From: Arthrobacter sp.
GTDB lineage: Bacteria > Actinomycetota > Actinomycetes > Actinomycetales > Micrococcaceae
Length of the DNA: 64,000 nt
Direction: 5' to 3'
NCBI RefSeq assembly: GCF_031179985.1
Contig: NZ_JAPSHJ010000017.1
Coordinates: 18,536 to 82,535 of the forward strand
The position numbers and the translations under genes were made by a program. The notes under the pieces were generated by a model. The model had not been told where the DNA came from. It saw nothing but the letters and a program-made list of their open reading frames with translations, and did no database searches. Below, in pieces: positions 57,011 through 64,000 of this stretch; position 1 is the stretch's first letter, and each line of letters begins with the position of its first letter.

Positions 57011-58515
57011 GATTTCACTTTCGTTGCGGTGGCGCCTGTGCGTGATAGCGGAGAGGTGGACGATGCGGCCCGCCACAGGTGCATGGTGGCGTAGGACCGC
57101 CACGGGCTGACTTCCCTGAAGTCCGGGGTACCGGCGTACTGGTTGGTCACCGGCCGGTTAGCCGAAAGGGAACGGATTCCGTTGCGAACGGCAGCATCAT
57201 TGGCCAGGAAAACATCCGGAGCACCGATCACGCGCATGGCCACGTATCCCACGGTCCATGGACCGACTCCGGCCAAGGGCAAGAGCTTGTCCGCAAGGCT
57301 GGCGAAGTTGTCTCCGTAGCCAAATGACAGATCACCTGCTGCCATGGCGGCTGCCACCGACACCAGCGAGTCGATCCGCCGCTGAGGGCCCTTGAGTAAC
57401 AGGGGCGATGATTCTGACAGTTGGGCCGGCGTTGGAAACAGGCGATCAAGGCCGTCGCCGGGCACGGAGGTCTCGCTGCCGCTTAAGGCCAGTTGGGTGA
57501 GGGCGGTCCTGGCTGAAGCCACTGTGATCTGCTGGCCCACCATCGCCCGAATCAGCAGTTCCTGGGGGTCCACTGCGCCGGGCAGACGCATGCCGGGGGC
57601 TTCGGCAACGGATTGTGCGAGGCGGGGTTCTGCCGCCAGTGCTGAGTCCACTGCCCCGGGGTCGGCGTCGAGGTCCAGGAGCCGGCGCACCCTGCTCAAC
57701 AGGACAGGAAGATCGCGGAGATCCACGGCACCAATGGTGAGAATCAACGGCCGGCCGGGGGCGCCGTCGTCGTACTCCACCTTGAAGCGGGCATCACCGT
57801 GCTGCAAGCGAAGCGTTCGGGCGTACGAACTCTGCGTGCCCGTCTCTATGCCTGGGATCGCGCGGACGGCCAGGAAGGTGAAGATGCCGGGGTTGAACGG
57901 TTCCCGGTAGGGGAGTTGGAGCGTCAGCGCCGTAGTGGTGGCTACCGGAGCCTTCTGCTGCCTGGCTGTGCCGCGGAGAGCTGTCGGGGTCATGTCGAAG
58001 ACCTCCACCACGGTGTCGTTGAACTGGCGTACGCTGTTGAAGCCCGCGGCAAATGCAATATCGGCGAACTTCATCGACGTCGACACCAGCAGCGTCCTTG
58101 CTGTCTGTGCCCTGCCCGCTCGTGCCAGCGACAGGGGACCGGCACCGAGTTCTGTGGTGAGGATCCTGTTGAGCTGGCGGGAGGAGTAGCCCAGGCGCGA
58201 AGCCAGGCCTTCCACTCCGTCGCGATTGATGACGCCGTCATTAATGAGGCGCATCGCCCGTCCCGCTACGTCCGAACGCATGTTCCACGCCGGGGTTCCT
58301 GGTACGGCCTCCGGAAGGCAGCGCTTGCAGGCCCGGTAACCGGCTTCATGGGCAGCCGCCGATGTTTCGTAGAAGGTCACGTTTTCGGCCTTGGGGGTTC
58401 TTGCGGGGCAGGACGGTCGGCAGTAAATCCCCGTCGTTCGGACAGCGGTGAAGAATTGCCCGTCGAAACGGGGATCGCGGGCGTCTATTGCCCTGTACCG
58501 CTGCCAGAAGTCCAT
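57007..58515 (-). CDS. Fused Ada-type regulator and AlkA 3-methyladenine glycosylase
   Basis: 502 residues in three parts. Residues 1-75: Ada zinc domain with Cys32, Cys36, Cys63 and Cys66, which accepts methyl from phosphotriesters. About 80-185: AraC-type HTH. About 200-495: AlkA domain with a helix-hairpin-helix (LAGVGPWTVGYVAMR) and catalytic Asp in FLANDAAVRNG. One protein thus senses alkylation, activates transcription and excises 3-methylpurines. The O6-methylguanine domain is separate (ogt, next gene). ATG 58515; divergent from mpg, with about 94 nt for shared control. Confidence 0.93.
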   Translation of the reverse strand: MDFWQRYRAIDARDPRFDGQFFTAVRTTGIYCRPSCPARTPKAENVTFYETSAAAHEAGYRACKRCLPEAVPGTPAWNMRSDVAGRAMRLINDGVINRDGVEGLASRLGYSSRQLNRILTTELGAGPLSLARAGRAQTARTLLVSTSMKFADIAFAAGFNSVRQFNDTVVEVFDMTPTALRGTARQQKAPVATTTALTLQLPYREPFNPGIFTFLAVRAIPGIETGTQSSYARTLRLQHGDARFKVEYDDGAPGRPLILTIGAVDLRDLPVLLSRVRRLLDLDADPGAVDSALAAEPRLAQSVAEAPGMRLPGAVDPQELLIRAMVGQQITVASARTALTQLALSGSETSVPGDGLDRLFPTPAQLSESSPLLLKGPQRRIDSLVSVAAAMAAGDLSFGYGDNFASLADKLLPLAGVGPWTVGYVAMRVIGAPDVFLANDAAVRNGIRSLSANRPVTNQYAGTPDFREVSPWRSYATMHLWRAASSTSPLSRTGATATKVKS

Positions 58516-58609
58516 GTCTTTATCCTGTCAGCTCCGGGACAGTCGGGCTAGCGGAATTCGGACATGGCCGTGGGGTGCCATCCGTCCCATCTTTGTTAAG
58601 GTTTTGACC

Positions 58610-59290
58610 ATGAATGCGAGCCAGCCCACCGGTGCTCCGCAGCCGACTCCGGTGCGCGAGGTGCTTTCCGCCGATCCTCGGTATGTTGCACCTTTGCTGT
58701 TGGGGGCGGTCCTCACCCACAAGAGTCCAGCGGGGACGGTCTCTGTCCGGATTACAGAGGTTGAGGCCTATCTTGGCCCTCACGATTCCCTGCATCCTGA
58801 TCCCGGGTCGCATACTTTCCGGGGTCTGACGCCCCGGAACGCGCCAATGTTCGGCCCGGCCGGGCATCTCTACGTCTACTTCACCTACGGAATGCACTAC
58901 TGCGCCAATATTGTCTGCGGGCCTGAGGGCGTGGCATCCGCGTTGCTGTTGCGCGCCGGAGAGGTGGTTGCCGGTCAGGATCTTGCCCTGGCCCGGAGGC
59001 CCGCTTCCAAAACGGCCGTTGATTTGGCCAGCGGTCCGGCCCGCCTGGCCACTGCGCTGGGATTGACGACGGCGGACAGCGGCAGGGACGCCCTCAAGGC
59101 GCCCTTCGCGCTGGAACTGCCTGCTACCCCTGCGTCGGCCATCAGTGCCGGGCCGCGGGTTGGTGTTGCCGGCGCCGGTGGAACGCATGAATATCCCTGG
59201 CGGTTCTGGATGACTGGTGACCCCACGGTCTCGCGCTACAAGGCCGCCAAGAGCAAGGCCATCACCGGGAAGTCGGCCAGCACCCAGTAG
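58610..59290 (+). CDS. mpg: DNA-3-methyladenine glycosylase (AAG/Mpg family)
   Basis: 226 residues of the alkyladenine glycosylase fold, which flips out and removes 3-methyladenine, hypoxanthine and related bases. VRITEVEAYLGPHDSLHPD carries the catalytic Glu, and GLTPRNAPMFGPAGHLYVYF and TYGMHYCANIVC are diagnostic. ATG 58610. Two unrelated glycosylases for the same lesion (AlkA domain and Mpg) are therefore side by side. apt follows after 9 nt. Confidence 0.93.
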   Translation: MNASQPTGAPQPTPVREVLSADPRYVAPLLLGAVLTHKSPAGTVSVRITEVEAYLGPHDSLHPDPGSHTFRGLTPRNAPMFGPAGHLYVYFTYGMHYCANIVCGPEGVASALLLRAGEVVAGQDLALARRPASKTAVDLASGPARLATALGLTTADSGRDALKAPFALELPATPASAISAGPRVGVAGAGGTHEYPWRFWMTGDPTVSRYKAAKSKAITGKSASTQ

Positions 59291-59299
59291 GGTGGATGC

Positions 59300-59857
59300 G
59301 TGAATCCAAGCGAGCCAGTTACCACCCGGCGCCCCGTCCCTGTGGACGAGCTCATCACGAGCCTCTGCATAACAGTGCCGGACTACCCGGAACCCGGCAT
59401 CTCCTTCAAGGACCTGACCCCCGTTTTTGCCAATCCCACAGCGTTCAGGTCCGTCGTCGAATCTTTGGTGGAGCCGTTCAGGGGACAGTTCGACGCCGTC
59501 GCGGGAGTTGAAGCCCGGGGGTTTCTGCTGGCTGCCGCAGCCGCCTACGCAACGGATACAGGAGTGGTTACCGTCAGGAAGGCCGGAAAGCTTCCCCGGG
59601 CTGTCTTTGCCGAGGACTATGCCCTGGAATACGGCACGGCAACATTGGAGCTGCACACCTCGGACTTGCCGGCCGGCAGCCGTGTGCTGATTCTCGACGA
59701 CGTCCTGGCAACCGGGGGCACGCTCGGTGCAGCCACCCGGCTCTTTGAACGATGCGGCATCCACGTGGCCGGGGTCGGAGTGGTGATGGAGCTGGGCGAG
59801 CTCCGGGGACGGTCAGCCCTGACCGGTCACCGGGTCCGTTCGCTACTGCGCCTGTAG
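59300..59857 (+). CDS. apt: Adenine phosphoribosyltransferase
   Basis: 185 residues. Salvages adenine to AMP with PRPP. VPDYPEPGISFKDLTPVF, GVEARGFLLAAA and the PRPP loop VLILDDVLATGGTL are canonical. GTG 59300 is 9 nt after mpg, so adenine freed by glycosylase-linked turnover and salvage share a transcript, although this may be chance. Confidence 0.96.
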   Translation: MNPSEPVTTRRPVPVDELITSLCITVPDYPEPGISFKDLTPVFANPTAFRSVVESLVEPFRGQFDAVAGVEARGFLLAAAAAYATDTGVVTVRKAGKLPRAVFAEDYALEYGTATLELHTSDLPAGSRVLILDDVLATGGTLGAATRLFERCGIHVAGVGVVMELGELRGRSALTGHRVRSLLRL

Positions 59858-59936
59858 CAAGCGCGTCATCTCACACGCGGGCAACGGATTGGTTGTAGAA
59901 TGTTAGGTCTGTCTTTTGCGATAGGGGAACGTCTCA

Positions 59937-62165
59937 ATGCTCGACGCTGATTTAGCCCATGAACGGGACTATGTAGCGGGGTTGTATGCCCGTTTGGATG
60001 AACTGCGCGAGGAAAAGCGCGCCCAGCTGGCGCAAGTGCGCCGTGCCGGCGCCGTAGGAACCATGCAGAACGTCTCCGAGCGTGATGCCTTTGCCGCGCT
60101 GTACGAGGACCGCCTGGCGCAGCTCGACGCCGTCGACGACCGCCTCGTGTTCGGCCGGCTGGACCTTGACTCGGGTGAAGCCCAGTACATCGGACGCATC
60201 GGCCTCACCACTGAGGATCTCCAGCGGCTCATGGTCGACTGGCGGGCACCTGAGGCGGGCCACTTTTACCAGGCCACCGCCTTTGACCGGCAAGGCGTAC
60301 GCCGTCGCCGCCATCTCATCCTTCAGGGACGGGAAGTACGGGCCATCGAAGATGATGTCCTGGACGCAGACATGCTGGCGGACAACGCTTCCTTGCAAGG
60401 GGAGGGCGCGCTCCTGGCCGCCCTCGATTCAAAACGCACCGGACGCATGTCCGACATTGTGGGCACCATCCAGTCCGAGCAGGACAGGATCATCCGCTCC
60501 GCCATTTCCGGAGCCTTGGTTGTCCAAGGGGGTCCGGGCACCGGCAAGACGGCTGTGGCACTGCACCGCGCCGCCTATTTGCTGTACACACACCGCGACC
60601 GCCTGAAGACTGCAGGCGTCCTGCTGGTCGGCCCGTCGTCGTCCTTTATGAAGTACATTGAACGCGTCCTCCCATCCTTGGGTGAGACCGGCGTCGTAAT
60701 GGCGAGCCTCGGCAGGCTGATGCCGGGCATTAATGCCATCGGTGAGCCGGAAGGCGACGTCGCCGCCCTCAAGGGCAGCCTCCAGATGGCTGAAGTGGTG
60801 GCCAATGCAGTGGCCAACCGTCAACGGATCCCAGCGGAGAACCGGATTCTCGAGGTGGACGGCCGCAAACTCGTGCTCACTCCCCGTCAGGTCCGCCGCG
60901 CGAGGGACAAGGCCCGTGGAACCGGCAAGCCTCACAACGAGGCCAGGGTTACTTTCGTGAAGATCCTGCTCAGGGAGCTGACGGAGCAAATGACCGAGCT
61001 GGTCGAAGCCGGCAGTATCGGCAACAATGCCGACCGCTCCTACCTTGCGGAGGATGTCCGTTCGGCAAGGGACGTCAGGATCGCCCTGAACCTGTGCTGG
61101 ATGCCCATGACTCCGGAAAAGCTGGTGGGCGAACTGCTTAGCAAACCGGCAATCCTGGAAGCGTGCACCCCAGGCTTCACCCCAGAGCAGCGTGCCCTCC
61201 TCTTACGGCCCGCGGATTCTCCCTGGACAGAATCGGATGTGCCGCTGCTGGACGAGGCTGCGGAATTGCTGGGCGAACTGGACGCTGCTGCCGGCCGTGG
61301 GCTGGCCCAGCAGGAACACGACCGTGCCCGCGATCTCGCCAACGCCCGCCAGACGCTCGTCAACATGGAGACTGCCGGCGTGGACGTCCTCATGAGCGCC
61401 GAGGAACTGGTCGACCAGAACCAGGAGCGCGAAGCCCGGCTTACCGCAGCCGAGCGTGCCACCAGTGATCGAACGTGGGCGTTTGGCCACATTGTGGTGG
61501 ACGAGGCACAGGAGCTGTCGCCCATGCAGTGGCGCCTGCTGGTTCGGCGGTGCCCGCTCAAGTCCTTCACCATCGTCGGTGATATCGCCCAGACCAGTTC
61601 AGTTGCCGGCGCGAAATCCTGGCAGGGAGCACTGGAACCTCTCTTCGGCGACCGCTGGCAGCTCGAAGAGCTGACAGTGAACTACCGGACGCCGTCCCAG
61701 ATCGCCGAGGCCGCTGCGCGGATGGCAAATGCCGCTGGCCTGGTGGTGTCAGCGCCGAAGGCTGTCCGCGAGGGCCGCTGGTCACCGATCATTGACGAGG
61801 TGGGGCAGGGCGCCATTGTCAGTCGTCTTGTGGACGTACTCCCCGAGGAACTGGAAGCGCTCGACGGCGGACTGCTGGCAGTGATTGCCGACGGCCCGTT
61901 GCTCCCCGAAGCCACAGCCGCCCTGCGTGCCGCCTATGGCCGCAGGGTGGGAACCGGCGCGGGAAGCTACGAACAGGACCTTGTGGTCATCAGCCCGCGC
62001 GAGGCAAAGGGCCTGGAGTTCGACGGCGTCGTGGTTCTGGAACCTTCGGCCATGCTCAACCATGAGCACGGCCGCGTAGGCGATCTCTATGTAGCGATGA
62101 CCCGGCCCACCCAGCGGCTGAGACTCATCGCGTCAGCAGGGATACCGGCCGGCATCGAAGGCTGA
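59937..62165 (+). CDS. HelD/HelR-type RNA polymerase recycling ATPase (UvrD-like)
   Basis: 742 residues. A coiled-coil N-terminus (about 1-60, DELREEKRAQLAQVRRAGA) is followed by a superfamily 1 ATPase core: Walker A QGGPGTGKTAVALHRA at about residue 198, Walker B IVVDEAQELSPMQW at about 520, and motif VI-like DLYVAMTRPTQRLRLI. This layout is that of HelD, which removes stalled RNA polymerase from DNA; the actinobacterial form HelR gives rifamycin tolerance. ATG 59937 has AGGGGAA upstream. No rifamycin-associated element is seen in front of it. Confidence 0.88.
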   Translation: MLDADLAHERDYVAGLYARLDELREEKRAQLAQVRRAGAVGTMQNVSERDAFAALYEDRLAQLDAVDDRLVFGRLDLDSGEAQYIGRIGLTTEDLQRLMVDWRAPEAGHFYQATAFDRQGVRRRRHLILQGREVRAIEDDVLDADMLADNASLQGEGALLAALDSKRTGRMSDIVGTIQSEQDRIIRSAISGALVVQGGPGTGKTAVALHRAAYLLYTHRDRLKTAGVLLVGPSSSFMKYIERVLPSLGETGVVMASLGRLMPGINAIGEPEGDVAALKGSLQMAEVVANAVANRQRIPAENRILEVDGRKLVLTPRQVRRARDKARGTGKPHNEARVTFVKILLRELTEQMTELVEAGSIGNNADRSYLAEDVRSARDVRIALNLCWMPMTPEKLVGELLSKPAILEACTPGFTPEQRALLLRPADSPWTESDVPLLDEAAELLGELDAAAGRGLAQQEHDRARDLANARQTLVNMETAGVDVLMSAEELVDQNQEREARLTAAERATSDRTWAFGHIVVDEAQELSPMQWRLLVRRCPLKSFTIVGDIAQTSSVAGAKSWQGALEPLFGDRWQLEELTVNYRTPSQIAEAAARMANAAGLVVSAPKAVREGRWSPIIDEVGQGAIVSRLVDVLPEELEALDGGLLAVIADGPLLPEATAALRAAYGRRVGTGAGSYEQDLVVISPREAKGLEFDGVVVLEPSAMLNHEHGRVGDLYVAMTRPTQRLRLIASAGIPAGIEG

Positions 62166-62209
62166 ACCCTCGGCGCTGCTGACCCGTCAATCCTGCTAAC
62201 TTAGATCAC

Positions 62210-63523
62210 GTGTCACAACTAACTGATCTTGAATCCCAGCAGAACGATCCCAGCTTCGCCAACATCTGGCAGGAGCTGAAATGGCGCGGACTTGTCCATG
62301 TGTCCACCGACGAAGTGGAACTGGAAAAGCTCCTCGCCGGCGACGCGATCACCTATTACTGCGGATTCGATCCCACTGCGCCGAGCCTCCATCTGGGCAA
62401 CCTGGTGCAGTTGTTGCTCATGCGCAGGCTGCAGCTTGCCGGCCACAATCCTCTTGGGCTTGTGGGCGGCTCCACCGGCCTTATCGGCGATCCTCGGCCG
62501 ACGGCTGAACGCACGCTGAACACCAAGGACACGGTGACGGAGTGGGTCGGATACCTTCAGGCCCAGGTGCGCCGGTTCCTGAGCTTCGAGGGCGCTAACG
62601 CGGCCCGTATGGTCAATAACCTGGACTGGACTGCCCCTTTGAGCGCTATCGACTTCCTGCGCGAAATCGGCAAGCACTACCGCGTAGGCACCATGCTCCG
62701 AAAGGATGCGGTGGCTTCGCGGCTCGATTCCGAAGAGGGAATCAGCTACACCGAGTTCAGCTACCAGATACTGCAGGGCATGGACTACCTGCAGCTCTTC
62801 CGGGACTACGGCTGCGTACTTCAGACGGGCGGTTCGGACCAGTGGGGCAATCTGACGAGCGGCACGGAGCTCATCCGCAAGGTTGAGGGGAAGCATGTGC
62901 ACGCCCTGGGAACACCCTTGATCACTAACTCGGACGGCACCAAGTTCGGCAAGAGCGAAGGCAACGCCATCTGGCTGGATCCGGACATGTGCAGCCCGTA
63001 CGCCTTCTATCAGTTCTGGCTGAACACTGCTGACGCTGACGTTGCAGCACGATTGAAGGTCTTCACCTTCCTGAGCAGGGCCGAGATCGAGGCACTCGAG
63101 CTCTCGGTGGCGGAACGTCCCTTCGCACGCGAAGGGCAACGGAAGCTGGCCTATGAGGTCACGTCACTGGTTCATGGCGTGGAGGCAACCGAAAAGGTCA
63201 TCGCAGCCTCGGCTGCACTGTTCGGCAACGGCGATCTCAGCGCGCTGGATGAGAAGACCCTCGCAGCGGCAACGTCAGAACTTCCCTCCGTGAAGATCGA
63301 CGACGGCGGCCTGGGCATCATTGAGCTCCTGGTAGCCTCCGGGCTCTCCGAGAGCAAGTCAGCGGCGCGGCGCACAGTAGGGGAGGGGGGCGCTTACGTG
63401 AACAACGCCAAAATCTCCGATCCTGAAGCAGTGATTGCACATGAGCAGTTGCTCCACGGCCGCTACTTGTTGCTGCGACGAGGCAAGAAAAACCTGGCCA
63501 CAGTGGAAGTCGCGGCTCACTGA
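62210..63523 (+). CDS. tyrS: Tyrosine-tRNA ligase
   Basis: 437 residues, class I synthetase. The HIGH-like motif is HLGN at about residue 61 (PTAPSLHLGNLVQ) and the KMSKS-like motif KFGKS at about 244. TGGSDQWGNLTSG binds substrate, and an S4 RNA-binding domain closes the protein. GTG 62210. A hairpin terminator follows, then the rRNA leader. Confidence 0.97.
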   Translation: MSQLTDLESQQNDPSFANIWQELKWRGLVHVSTDEVELEKLLAGDAITYYCGFDPTAPSLHLGNLVQLLLMRRLQLAGHNPLGLVGGSTGLIGDPRPTAERTLNTKDTVTEWVGYLQAQVRRFLSFEGANAARMVNNLDWTAPLSAIDFLREIGKHYRVGTMLRKDAVASRLDSEEGISYTEFSYQILQGMDYLQLFRDYGCVLQTGGSDQWGNLTSGTELIRKVEGKHVHALGTPLITNSDGTKFGKSEGNAIWLDPDMCSPYAFYQFWLNTADADVAARLKVFTFLSRAEIEALELSVAERPFAREGQRKLAYEVTSLVHGVEATEKVIAASAALFGNGDLSALDEKTLAAATSELPSVKIDDGGLGIIELLVASGLSESKSAARRTVGEGGAYVNNAKISDPEAVIAHEQLLHGRYLLLRRGKKNLATVEVAAH

Positions 63524-63570
63524 GCACACGGCACCACCTGGTCAAAGCACTACGCATAATCTGAACAGAG

Positions 63571-63612
63571 CACGCTCCTTTCCGCCGATTTGCACGGCCG
63601 GGGAGGAGCGTG
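63571..63612 (+). terminator. Terminator after tyrS
   Basis: CACGCTCCT and AGGAGCGTG form a perfect 9-bp stem with an inner GCCG/CGGC pairing, 47 nt after the tyrS stop. It isolates tyrS from the rRNA operon downstream. Confidence 0.7.
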
Positions 63613-64000
63613 TAATGTCTTCTGAGTCGCCGCCGCTGAGTGGTGACAGACCCCCTACAAATGAGAAGCAATTCTTCATGCGCAAGGCGCACAAAATGAG
63701 AATTGTTTCCAATTTCGCTGGGCGGATTCATTGGAAACCAAGTGAATTTACGGAGAATATCCGGATTTGCAAAGTGAATATGAATGAAATAAGCTGGAAA
63801 CATCGCAGCGAAGAAATGCGAACAAAAGAAATTCGAAGTAATTCGGATAAACATTGTTTAGTAAGTATTCGAATGTGTCTGTTGTTTGAGAACTCAATAG
63901 TGTGCCAAGTTTGTTGATACCAATTGTTTTATTGATTGGTTGAATTGGCCAGGTTGTCCACCCCGTGGATGGTCTGGTTTTTTTGGCTGGTTTCAAATTT
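63613..64000 (+). promoter_or_regulatory. rRNA operon promoter/leader region (16S gene just outside)
   Basis: 388 nt without a gene and clearly AT-richer than the rest. The segment around 63880-63904 (TGTTGTTTGAGAAC, then TCAATAGTGTGCC) is the antitermination boxA-type element found in actinobacterial rrn leaders, normally 150-300 nt before 16S rRNA. Inverted repeats GTTTCCAAT/ATTGGAAAC (63705-63738), CCAAT/ATTGG (from about 63920) and CCAG-GTCCAC/GTGGAT-CTGG (from about 63949) lie around it. The last are probably part of RNase III processing stems. I could not assign the -35/-10 elements with confidence. Confidence 0.7.

Noticed and set aside
58271..58287. LexA-like sequence (CGAACGCATGTTCC) in the ada-alkA coding region
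   Set aside because: It is inside a coding region far from a start codon and has one mismatch in a core half-site.
58520..59764. 414-residue minus-strand frame across mpg and apt
   Set aside because: Antisense shadow; both plus-strand genes have clear catalytic motifs.
63868..63883. LexA-like TCGAATGTGTCTGTTG in the rRNA leader
   Set aside because: The right half-site does not match (CTGTT instead of GTTCG).

Overview
The window is a chromosomal core segment of a high-GC Gram-positive actinobacterium. Gene order, mycothiol-dependent enzymes, ClgR, HelD/HelR-type ATPase, PriA-type HisA, the Rv2578c-type radical SAM protein and frequent GTG/TTG and overlapping starts point to the Micrococcaceae (Arthrobacter/Pseudarthrobacter-like). 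Species cannot be fixed by eye. I see no prophage, insertion sequence, CRISPR array, tRNA or defence island.

Layout. 1-3.6 kb: end of a TPR-like gene, a membrane acyltransferase-like protein, a short SOS-box-controlled DUF222-like gene, a nitrilase-family hydrolase and an alpha/beta hydrolase. 3.7-8.6 kb: dapA, ribonuclease J, and a fused anthranilate synthase (minus strand) behind a complete Trp attenuator. 8.6-20.2 kb: ftsK, pgsA, cinA, clgR, a MarR regulator, DUF3046, recA-recX, miaB-miaA, dapF and an rRNA-type methyltransferase. 20.2-26.1 kb: hflX behind a long leader, a DinG-like helicase, then lexA divergent from a LysM membrane protein of the SOS division-inhibitor type. 26.1-31.9 kb: hisC-hisB-hisH-small membrane protein-hisA/priA, an SseB-like gene and an MFS transporter. 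32.0-35.8 kb: DUF1844, then infC (AUU start), rpmI, rplT and a TrmH-family methyltransferase. 35.8-40.5 kb: GlsB-like stress protein, MFS efflux protein, Nudix hydrolase, SOS-box radical SAM gene, SIMPL-domain protein and an HExxH membrane-associated protein. 40.7-46.7 kb: pheS-pheT, quinone reductase and fatty acid desaturase. 46.8-55.6 kb: the arginine block argC-J-B-D-F-R-G-H behind an ARG-box-like operator. 55.7-59.3 kb: mycothiol-dependent MDMPI-type protein and a DNA-alkylation repair cluster (ogt, ada-alkA fusion, divergent mpg). 59.3-63.5 kb: apt, HelR-like ATPase and tyrS. 63.6-64.0 kb: AT-rich leader of an rRNA operon whose 16S gene lies just outside the window.

How the genes work together. 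The strongest theme is the SOS response. LexA, RecA, the LysM protein, the radical SAM gene and the DUF222-like gene all have a 16-bp palindrome matching the actinobacterial LexA box. RecX tunes RecA, and DinG and FtsK act in repair and chromosome segregation. A second, adaptive-response-like set (Ada-AlkA, Ogt, Mpg) handles alkylation damage. Amino-acid synthesis (Lys/DAP, His, Arg, Trp) is interleaved with translation genes. The anthranilate synthase attenuator and the arginine operator are the clearest regulatory elements outside SOS.
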